Source: Dimargaris cristalligena (lineage: Eukaryota > Kickxellomycota > Dimargaritomycetes > Dimargaritales > Dimargaritaceae). From it: DNA of 20,148 nt. Under the pieces are notes generated by a model, which made no database searches, was not told the origin of the DNA, and saw only the letters and a program-made list of their open reading frames with translations. Below, one piece after another: positions 9,771 through 18,418 of the stretch. Both the position numbers and the translations under genes were made by a program. The first letter of the stretch is position 1, and every line of letters begins with the position of its first letter. The stretch is taken from positions 1 to 20,148 of the forward strand of contig JANBQC010000526.1 in the NCBI GenBank assembly GCA_027576995.1, written 5' to 3'.

Positions 9771-10902
9771 TATATAGAATAATAGGGGAATATTCTATCT
9801 ATATTCATCTATATTTATATAGGTGTAATTATAATAGACCCCCGGCCCCTTTCTCCATCCCTAGATATATATATATATATATATGCCATGCCTTAGTTGG
9901 TGCGGATCAAATGGTCCGCATCTTTTTTACTTACCATGTATTCTAATTGCTCGTTGTGTTATTATAATCCACCGATTTCACGATTCAGTTTTTTTTTCTT
10001 ATTCTTCTTGTCGTTGTTTATTTCTTAAAATGATATATAGTTTGTATTCGTCGTTCCCTAATTGCCGACTCGATCGATGACATGAGAGTCTCCTCTTTTC
10101 CTATTATGCAGTTTTATGACGACCAAAACCCCGCGAGCTGTTCGCTCACCCCCCCCCCCCCCCCGACATGTCTCTTGGTCTTATTTCCCTCCCAATCTGG
10201 CATCAGTACCGTTCTTTAATCTCCCCCTTCCATGATAACTTCTATTAATAACCCCCCGCCTTGTCTCCTGTGTAGGTTTTGCACCAATGTTTAGTAGTTT
10301 CCACCTCGTTCATCATAGCCTCTTTTTTTTAAATAATAATAATAATATAATTACTTGATGATGCCCATGTTTTTAACTGGACGGTGCTTATTTGTTTTCT
10401 AGTTACATTTGCGTGTTAATAGTTTACCATTGGTGGTTTCTAGTTGTTAACTTTACCGTAATAATTCATAATTCACGTTCTTTTGTTTTTTCTTCTCCCG
10501 GGATTATAATTAGATTTATTGTACGTATAAAAAAAATACAGATATAATCATTAATAGGGAGTGCATCTCTTTTATTATATTGTTGAGAGTATTGTTTTAT
10601 TATTGCCAAATGTAAGGTGATCCTTGAAGAGATGCCATATAATTGATCGTTCTAACGCTTCGTTTTACTAACTGCCTCTGTTTCCAAATAGAAAATCAAT
10701 TATCTTTTAAGATGATGGGTTGGTTCAGCTCGCCTGGGGCTTCTTAACAAACCAATGATGTAGGAAGTTGGATACAAAACGAAAAACTCAGAGACGGCAG
10801 ATCGATATTATAATTATTATAATTATTATTTTCTAAAAATAAAAATCCAAGAATAAAAAAAACTAGAATCAAAGCAACGCTTCCCTAGGGTATCCCTCTT
10901 AT
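9771..10902. other. Shared 3' intergenic region between convergent genes
   Basis: The HSF gene and the ceramidase gene converge on this 1.1-kb AT-rich stretch, which has no supportable gene. It holds an AT repeat (9865-9884), a run of 16 C (10149-10164), AAT repeats (about 10329-10346) and several T or A runs. Candidate poly(A) signals are present for both strands: AATAAA near 10839 and 10853 on +, and its complement TTTATT near 10515, 10571 and 10593 for the minus-strand gene. The true cleavage sites cannot be read from sequence. Confidence 0.55.
10149..10164. repeat. C16 homopolymer
   Basis: A run of 16 cytosines lies in the 3' region of the HSF gene. Such runs are prone to length errors in sequencing and to slippage. 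Confidence 0.9.
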
Positions 10903-11835
10903 TTAGTAACTCTTTTGCTTTTGCAAACTATTCGGATCGGTCAGGACAATTTCCGGCAGCAGCAGCCACCGGTACACCACGTACGGTTTCCGGTGAATGC
11001 GGAGTTGGTGGTCGTAAATCAAAAACGTGCACAAATGGAAAAACGCCAGGGACACCAACACATGCCACCACGCATGCAATTGGGGATTGAACGGCAGCCA
11101 CGACTGGGGGGCCCTTCCATTGACATATTGGCACAAATAAGTATCGGTAGCCCAACACGCGCCGGCCAGAACGAACAGGGCCAGACCCCGTTGGACCAGG
11201 GCCGTTCCTTCGGGGAACCGGGCGCGTCGCTGACGGTAGACATGGATGACTAGACCTACACAGGTATACTGGATGGTATCGTAGAACACGTGGAAAGTCA
11301 GGAATTGGACCGCTCCGCTGGTGAGGGCCACGATCACGGTAGCGACGGTGGTCAACCCCAATAAACCCCAGCCCAGGGCCGGGTGGTGGACCTTATAAAC
11401 CATCCGCAAAATCGAATACGTGCAGTAGCTCACCAGCCAGACCATGGGCAATTCATCCAGCATTTGCGTACTATGCTTGAGTGTCGCGTGGAAGAGGATA
11501 CTGCCCAAACCTACGACCGCAATGAGTCGGAATACCCGTTGGAAGCGGAGATAATGCGTTTGTTCCGTGTCGGCTGTGGGATCGTTAGTGGCGTTGTCGT
11601 CCACCGTAGTTGACCCATCATAAGTCATCGTCGTTGCCCGGCGAACGGCCCTGAGCGAGCGGCGGGCACCGTATTCGCCCACGAACACCATGGCAAGGGA
11701 CGAGAGGGTATTAAAGAATTCGATAATGTAACGCGACAGGGCGTAGTTTTCTTCGCACCAGTCGACCGAGGCGGTCTGGGGATCCCAGAATTGGGCCAGG
11801 GGCGGGGGAAGGAGCTCAACGATGGCGGGCTCCAT
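10903..11835 (-). CDS. Alkaline ceramidase (ACER/YPC1 family)
   Basis: This is an integral membrane amidase that hydrolyses ceramide to a sphingoid base and a fatty acid, acting in ER/Golgi membranes in known members. It has 310 residues and no intron. The calcium-site pattern is intact: D25, W26, E28, N30 and E39, with the same spacing as in human ACER3. The zinc and catalytic set is also complete: S112 and H116 in the GSILFHATL segment, D127 in LDELPM, and H254/H258 in HAWWH. About seven hydrophobic segments can be read (near 39-56, 103-120, 127-146, 154-173, 176-198, 216-233, 255-275). A hydrophilic Thr/Asp-rich insert (about 61-95) follows the first segment and makes the protein somewhat longer than animal members (about 260-270). 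I chose ATG at 11835; the frame extends seven codons upstream, but only to a GTG. It converges on the HSF gene. Whether it prefers phytoceramide or dihydroceramide cannot be told. Confidence 0.95.
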   Translation of the reverse strand: MEPAIVELLPPPLAQFWDPQTASVDWCEENYALSRYIIEFFNTLSSLAMVFVGEYGARRSLRAVRRATTMTYDGSTTVDDNATNDPTADTEQTHYLRFQRVFRLIAVVGLGSILFHATLKHSTQMLDELPMVWLVSYCTYSILRMVYKVHHPALGWGLLGLTTVATVIVALTSGAVQFLTFHVFYDTIQYTCVGLVIHVYRQRRARFPEGTALVQRGLALFVLAGACWATDTYLCQYVNGRAPQSWLPFNPQLHAWWHVLVSLAFFHLCTFLIYDHQLRIHRKPYVVYRWLLLPEIVLTDPNSLQKQKSY

Positions 11836-11856
11836 GGAGGACAGGACGCGTAACAC

Positions 11857-12712
11857 GGGGGGTTTTTAGGTGGGGTGGTAGGAGTCGGAAGGGTCGGTTA
11901 ATCAGGCCAATGAATGGCGGTCAGCTGTGAGTGGTTCACTGGAGAGGTCACCGAAAGTTATAAATTGCTTGCCAACGACCGGGGGAAATCGCCAATGGGT
12001 GGTATGAAGCTGGTCACTGCGAAGGGCTGGCCAAATGAGAACGAGTATGTGCTTGTGTTGTGCCACATATAAAACTCTATGCGGAAATAAACTGTAGAGC
12101 AAGTAAGTGGGAATCGCGAGTACTCAATACAAAACCTAGGGAAATGGAACAGAGAATAGAATGGTTGCGATGTAAAAAGGGTTGGCGGGCTGCCCCGGCC
12201 TGGGAAATCGCGAAAGTGACTGGGTAGGGTGGATTAACTTCCTTGTTCACCACCCATCCTGAAGTATGGGACGGGACGGCGGTGGCCATTGGAACAAAGT
12301 ACGACTGCGCCAAAAACGGTGACTGTGAGAAGAAAAGAGTGGGAGGGAGGTGTGTATGGTATAAACTGATTACGTATGAGATAGATAAGCATAACCCTAT
12401 TTACACTCAAGGGAAATGGTATTGCGCCAAATGGCAGTGGACCTGATGTCTAGGCACAGTAGGGGGAGAGATTCGGGCCTTTAGATAGAGGAGACCCAGA
12501 AATTACTAGAACCCAATTAAGATGCCATCCCATCATCTAGATTGGGTTTTCTGGGGGAGGAGATGCGTGTGTGTGTGTGGTTGGTTGGCGGTTGATGACG
12601 AGCGAATTCAACAGCAAGAACCCCCAATCAAAGGATGGTAATTGGGCGAGGATATCCATTGCTCCTCATCCTCTAACCTTATGGTGGTTATTAGCCGAGA
12701 AGCAATTAATTA
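11857..12712. other. Upstream region of the ceramidase gene
   Basis: No gene is supported. Immediately upstream of the ceramidase start (11836-11900) the + strand is G/A-rich, so the sense strand is pyrimidine-rich, as in the other gene leaders here. Another purine block lies near 12320-12355. A GT repeat (12567-12579) and a bulged hairpin (12495-12555) are the only other structures I see. Confidence 0.5.
12495..12555. repeat. Bulged inverted repeat
   Basis: ATTGGGTTTTCTGGG (12541-12555) pairs with CCCAGAA (12495-12501) plus AACCCAAT (12510-12517). This gives a 15-bp stem interrupted on one side by an eight-base insert, ATTACTAG. It could be a remnant of a small inverted-repeat element or a structured transcript. 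Confidence 0.7.
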
Positions 12713-12856
12713 ATATGGGAGAAGTTCATTCAGGCTGTATAATGAAAAATCCATTGGATGAGGCCAAGATTACTGGTTAAAAGCTATTCTCACATATATT
12801 CGCCCATACACGTATTATGTAAAACCTTATACAGCTGGTTTGAATTTTACCCATAT
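12713..12856 (+). mobile_element. MITE-like element, copy C
   Basis: This 144-bp copy has ATATGGGAGAAGTTCATT at the left and TTTTACCCATAT at the right, with the internal GCTGTATAA, AAAAATCCATT and TATACAGCTGG blocks shared with the family. It is diverged from copies B and D at many internal positions. It was inserted in TA-rich sequence (left flank AATTAATTA). There is no coding capacity. Confidence 0.85.
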
Positions 12857-14331
12857 CTAAAGGTCCAGCTTCTTTCATTACGATGAAAATGAGAATGTGT
12901 TAGTAGTATCTACGTCCCCCATAGTATGATAGCGTAAATAACCTGTGGTCGGCACGGTGAAGTAACGGCGACGAAAAATAGCATAGATAACGCCAATATC
13001 TGGCGGCCAAAATGCGTGAATAAACAATATAAACCCTGTAATGATCAAAGATTATCAAGAAATCAGGATTAAAATAGATCTTGTTTTTAAGGAAAATACA
13101 CATGAAAAATATATAAAAACAACAATCTAGTAATGGCACAGCCCTATTTAAAACCCTTATATTCCGCGACCCCTTTGCTCGTTTACCAGAAGCACCCACC
13201 GAGCATTAATTTCAAAGGCTAAATTGGAAGATGAAACACCCCGTGGGTAAGATGAGAGGGTTGGGGGGGTGGGTAATACTTACCGGGTTTTGACTCCCAC
13301 AATAGTGAAATTAGCTTGGCGGAATACAAGCATTGATAATATGCCAAAAAAAATTAATAATGTATCATGAAGGGAAGAAGAGAGCGGTGAAGCCTTCGGA
13401 AGGGGAATAGTGAGCATTGTTGTCCCATTCGGGTCTGGCCAGAATTGTTTTATTTCACACACACGGTATACCGCCAAAAGAGCTCAATGATAGAGAGAGA
13501 GAGAGATACAGCATTGCTCATTCTTATTTCTAAATTAAGCCCCTGGCGTGTATTCGAAATAGAATTTACCACGAAATGGCATTGTCCAGCTATTTTTAAA
13601 TCCACATAGAGGGTGGTGCCGCTATTCTGAGCCATGCTGGTGGTCTGGATAAACACCCCCCTATTTTAAACCAGCTATACACCACATCCAACCCACCTCA
13701 CGCTAACGCCATTATTCCCATGGGTTTAGATTGGCCACGGCATTAGCTTCAGTGACATTCTATTTCGAGTAATAGACACAGGTTGACCCATGTGGATAAC
13801 ACAAATAATTAGTTTATTGATCAATTAAGCCAAATAACGAACAACCACAACAGTAGCTCCACACCAACCTACAATGCAGTTTCACGGAGGTCATGGTGCA
13901 GAAAAACGGGGGGTGTAATGAAATATACAGCTAAAGTCAAGCCAGCTAGTATAGAAGATTAGACTAAAAAGTACTAGAATGCCCAAAGCCATATTTGGCC
14001 AGCGCAATGATGTGCAGTGAGAATGGGAAGGCGGAAATGGCTACCAAAATAGAAAACCGACCGGGCTATTGAGCGTTAAATGCCAGTCGCACATGCCCCG
14101 TTCATTAAGACCAAACAGTAGTCATAAAAAGAGAATGTACGCGCACAGTTGATAAGCCATCTGTATATATATGCGTTAATAGAGGTATGGTATGCCCAAT
14201 GTTGGGGGTTCGATGAGAAGCGTGATAACCTCTTCCATTTTCAAAACGAATTGGCTAGAGTGGGCAAAAGGAATATGATTAGAGAGAGAAGCGCCGAAGC
14301 AGAGCGTATGCAGAAACAGACTACTACCCGT
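12857..14331. other. Intergenic region downstream of the GPI-protein gene
   Basis: This stretch is AT-rich with no reading frame above 100 codons and no recognisable protein. A short GA run lies at 13493-13506. TTTATT at 13813-13818 would read AATAAA on the minus strand, about 510 bases beyond the stop of the GPI-protein gene. Nothing else stands out. Confidence 0.5.
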
Positions 14332-14958
14332 TTACATGAGCTGGTTGGTCAGGGCCAGGACAGCGGCGAGGGCCACACCCTGGGACAAGAGGGGGATGGT
14401 CAGAGTACCGGCAGCACTGTCATCGGCATCGTTGGTGTCGGTAGCGGTGTTAGTACGGGTGCTAGTGGCGGGCTTGGCGGGGGCCTTGGTGCTGGTGATG
14501 ATCACGGTGGAACCCTTGGAGTCCTTGCTGGTGATAAGGGTGACCTCCTCGGATTCGGAAGCCTGGGTCCGGGTGGCGGAAGAGCCAGCGGAAGTGCGGG
14601 TGTTGTTGCTAGAGTTGCTGGCAGTGTTGGTGGGCTCGGCCGAGTCGGAGCCGGTTTCGCTGGGCTGCTCGGACTCGGAGGCAGAGGCGGCCGGGCTGGA
14701 GGTGGGCTCGGAGGACTCGCTGGAAGAGGGGTTGTTGGCCTCTTCAGTGGCGGAGCTGCTGCTAGAGTCGACGGGGACGCTTACGGAAGACTCGACGATG
14801 ACATCCGAGCTGGAGTTATCGGGGTTGGCGCCGGAGCTGGAGTCGCCGGTGCTAGGGCTTTCATTGTCAGGGTTGTCAACTTCGACCTGGGCGTGGACGG
14901 AAGCGAGCTGGGCGACAGCCAGGAAGGCGAGGATCAGAGCGGCGGTCTTGGCGTTCAT
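14332..14958 (-). CDS. Ser/Thr-rich GPI-anchored cell-surface protein
   Basis: This is a 208-residue secreted protein predicted to be tethered to the plasma membrane or cell wall. The N-terminus is a clear signal peptide: NAK, a hydrophobic core, then cleavage after VHA at about residue 23. The middle (about 30-180) is dominated by Ser, Thr, Asn, Glu and Pro, with four N-glycosylation sequons (N32, N49, N115, N118) and many likely O-mannosylation sites. The C-terminus has the GPI signal layout: small residues DDSAAG (179-184) as candidate attachment site, a short spacer, and a hydrophobic tail to residue 208. No enzymatic domain is visible; a structural or adhesive wall role is an inference. 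The start ATG is the first in frame and is preceded by a sense-strand pyrimidine-rich leader. Long open frames on the opposite strand come from the biased Ser/Asp/Glu codons. Confidence 0.82.
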   Translation of the reverse strand: MNAKTAALILAFLAVAQLASVHAQVEVDNPDNESPSTGDSSSGANPDNSSSDVIVESSVSVPVDSSSSSATEEANNPSSSESSEPTSSPAASASESEQPSETGSDSAEPTNTASNSSNNTRTSAGSSATRTQASESEEVTLITSKDSKGSTVIITSTKAPAKPATSTRTNTATDTNDADDSAAGTLTIPLLSQGVALAAVLALTNQLM

Positions 14959-15195
14959 GTTGGAAAGATGAGGTGGAAGTGGGGGGGAGGGAGAGTAGTA
15001 GAGTACAGATGAGGGGAATTAGGTGTATTATGCAGAGGCGCAAAGTAAAGAGTAGGAGAGGCTAGTGGTAGTAGTAGAAGAGCAGCTCGAGAAATAGGCA
15101 AATTAACGGCCGTTATTAGAAGGGAACAAGTAGAGAGAGGGATAGGGATAGTGCAGTGGGATAGGTTTATATATATATATATATATATATATAAA
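14959..15195 (-). promoter_or_regulatory. Probable promoter and leader of the GPI-protein gene
   Basis: From 14959 to about 15160 the + strand is rich in G and A, so the sense (minus) strand is pyrimidine-rich up to the start codon. An alternating AT tract at 15169-15193 lies 210-235 bases upstream of the ATG and could act as a TATA-like or nucleosome-excluding element. This is inferred from composition only. Confidence 0.45.
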
Positions 15196-16896
15196 TATCA
15201 TTTATCTACATCAGTCCAAACAGCAGCATATATTTTATGAACATGGGGGCACTGTTGCTGCTGGGGCGGGATTCGCATGTATGCGCATACACACTGATGG
15301 GATACGGCAAGGGGAGGGAAAAGGGGGAAGTAGTAGGATAATAATTTTTTAGGCGCATCATCATTTCAAAAGGGGGGAACAATGGACCATTCGGAACGAT
15401 AGGCCAACGGTGACCCACTCATCACCACCAACGGATAAGGGATCCACCCACCCAACTCATACACCATCACTGCTGGCCACTGGTCTTGTATGAGTGGGCC
15501 TGGGCCGCATGGAAAAATGACGTGGAGGATTGGTCCGGCCTACTCTGGCAGGGGGGAGGAGGCATCAGCAGAACAGCCCAGAGAGAGAAGGGAGCAAACA
15601 CCCCCAAGTGAAGTATAGTGTGCGGGTTGGCTACGACAACGAAAAAAAGACTGGCCAACAGGAGCATATGGCGTAAAAAGCCGATCGGCTGACTGGGGAC
15701 ACGGACCAATTATTGGCATTGCCGCTTTCCACTAATAATACTCAATGGTTCCGTGGTCGGCTATTTGGTGAATTGGACTTGCAGAGCCGGCCTCCGGTTT
15801 TTTACAGAAGCCAAGGGGCGGAGGATTCTACTTCAGTTGCGGGCTATTGGAAGACGGAGAGAAAGAGAGAGAGATTGGGGAGAATGAATAAAATAGTCCA
15901 CAGGAGGAGAAAAGGAGGGGGGATTGAGCAATACCATCGTCGACCGCTCCTCTCCATCGAAAGACCCAGGAATTTATTATAATCAGTTATCGGCTCTACT
16001 CGATCCCCGCTGAATAATCGGTACTGGGCAATATCGTCTCTATTATTACACTTGCCCAATAAAGGCCCCCGGCTAATGCTTGGCGTTGAAGCCCCATGTT
16101 GGCCCCGGGCCACACCGCGCCGCGTACACCATGGTTTAATTCGCTCGCCTTAGTAAAGTCTCTCGCTGTATTTTCGGAATCAACGAGAGAGTGCGAGAGG
16201 GAGGGATACTATAGCCTCCCCCATATGAATACACCCTACAATAGCCTAGCTTTGGTGCATTTACTTCAACCAAAGGTATCGCCAATGTCTCTCTATTAAC
16301 AACATAATACATACACCAGGTATATCACATACTGAATGAGGTAAGTTTTCGGTGCAAGGCAATGCAGGCGGACATGCTTCTCTCTGTCAGGGCGATGTGC
16401 ATTCCCAGCCTCCGTAGTCAATGGAAGCGTAGCTATTATATTCTATTATCTTCGATTAGCCAAACAATACCCCTTTCGCGCGCCAAGAAAACGGAACAAA
16501 TGTCCATGGATTCTTGGCCATTTCTACTGCTGTATGACTACTGGTCAACCAGGGCCGGCTATAGGGGGCCAATCAGTGGCGGGGGCCCCTGCCGCGCAAC
16601 CATATTCCCGTTTGTCTATTCCGACTATCTCCACTACTGCCGTGCTAAGAATCGGCGGCTCCCGTCGCTCAGCTGAGCATCATTCACCACTCTGTTCGAA
16701 CATTCTCTGTAGCACACACTAGCCACCCACTCAATCTACCTACGACATCTCTCTCTCATCAACTCCTGTTTTTCTTTATCTTCTTCCATTCCATCTGTTC
16801 ACCTATTATCTTCATTTTCTGAATCCTGCCAAAGCAAATGTGCCCACAGCTACACTAACCTATGACCAACTAACTACATAGAGCAACAATAACTCT
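15196..16896. other. Gene-poor intergenic DNA
   Basis: No supportable gene. The + strand is purine-rich at about 15300-15380, 15540-15600 and 15850-15925, and pyrimidine-rich at about 16730-16860. Short frames on both strands (the longest 104 codons at 16362-16676) lack recognisable motifs and overlap each other. The C/T-rich block at 16730-16860 resembles a gene leader but is followed by no open frame. Confidence 0.5.
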
Positions 16897-17040
16897 ATAT
16901 GGGAGAAGTTCATCCAAGCTGTATAACGAAAAATCCATTAGATTCGGCCAATATTACTAGTTAAAAATACATTTCCCATCTATTTTCCCATACACGCATA
17001 ATGTAAACCCTTATATAGCTGGGCCGAATTTCACCCATAT
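16897..17040 (+). mobile_element. MITE-like element, copy D
   Basis: This 144-bp copy is identical to the inverse of copy B (5353-5496) except for one base near the left end. The terminal inverted repeat reads ATATGGGAGAAGTTC at the left and, inverted from the right, ATATGGGTGAAATTC, and continues with shared AGCT and TATAA blocks. Flanking sequence differs from that of copy B (CTCT before, CGACG after), so the matching unit ends at the element borders, as expected of a transposed unit rather than a larger duplication. Confidence 0.9.
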
Positions 17041-18377
17041 CGACGCCATCACACCACCCTGTCCGAAAGCGGCAGGGGTAGATGCAACGCTCGGGCGCAT
17101 AAGGGGGATGCCAGATGGCTATAGTATTAGCGGCGGAGGCGGGCAAGTACGCTATCCGCACTAAGAGGCTGTGTCTATCACCACGGCTGCTTTAATATTG
17201 TATGTTTCCATTAAATTCTTCGCGGGACAATCGAGCGGGGGCTTGGAACCCTTGCGCGCCGGAAAGAACCACATGTACACCGGTTGCGTAATCTATTTTT
17301 AGCCAAAGCAACCCTCTCACCTCTTTTTCTCCAACTCGTTTCTGTTCTTTCATTTGGCGCGTTCCCATCGGCAGATGGTTATGTTCTCTTTAGTATATAT
17401 TCGGAGTGGGTACGGATAAGATAGGGGAGAGAAAAGAGAATATAGATTGACCTAACACTCATCGATTCCCTAGTTGGTCCAATAATTGGGAAATCCAATT
17501 CATCCTGTCAGTCCATCATTGTTGAATCGATTGCCGTCGGGTGGCCTCTCCAGCCTGGAGGAAATTCTATACCTGCCGGACCGTGTCGGTATGGACAAGG
17601 CTCCCAAAAGCGGCTGCCGAGAATTAATGTACCAGGGAGGTCATACCAAGAACGTCACTCAATACAATTTTCGGGTGACTATGGTCACCCCCCATGTAAC
17701 TTTACGTGTAAGGGGGGGGTATATACAAAAATTACCACACAGACGCTATTCCCCCCCTATTTTCGGCGGTAGTATGTATTGCCAAAATGATACCGCTAGA
17801 GGGAAGGCCAGCTGGACCTGCCCAAAACTGGGGGCTTAGATAGCTCATTCCTGCAAAAAATGGGACTGCATCTATAGGCACCCCCTTCCTTAGAGTCCCA
17901 CGCTGACATCTGTCCGTGGACCGTTATTAAAAGTGGTGGGCGATATTACCAAGACCCACTCTGGTCATAAATAGCTGTCCATGATGATTAATTACCAATT
18001 AAATCCATAGGTCGCTTGGGTTCATTTCCATTTTTTCCAATATAGACACGGCTAATGGAGGGCAATGCGGGTATATCCTGTAACCGGCATCGCTTTCCGC
18101 GAAGACCATCCGACGTTAATAAGTATACACTATACCAGCCAACTTGCATACGCGGAAATAAAATAAAAACAAGCAAAAGTAAGCTGCCTAATATGTGAGA
18201 GGGTCCGAGGACGCTATTCGTTCTTTATTTTTCTTTTATTCATTTGCCTGCAGCGAACGCTCCGACTTCTCTTTCAATGGAGGGACGTCGTCATTTAGGT
18301 AGATCCACCGGTGATCCATTAACGGAGTTAGGAGTATCTTATTGAATGGCTAGTGTATGTTAGTCGTCAGCCAGGGC

Positions 18378-18418
<41 letters not shown>

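Noticed and set aside
10903..11856. Longer ceramidase start seven codons upstream
   Set aside because: The upstream codon is GTG, not ATG; the first ATG is at 11835.
14149..15012. 287-codon Gly-rich plus-strand frame
   Set aside because: It is antisense to the signal-peptide and GPI-signal protein, and its Gly/Val-rich product is the expected shadow of Ser/Asp/Glu codons.
17486..17839. 117-codon plus-strand frame
   Set aside because: No signal peptide, domain or compositional sign of coding; its length is plausible by chance.
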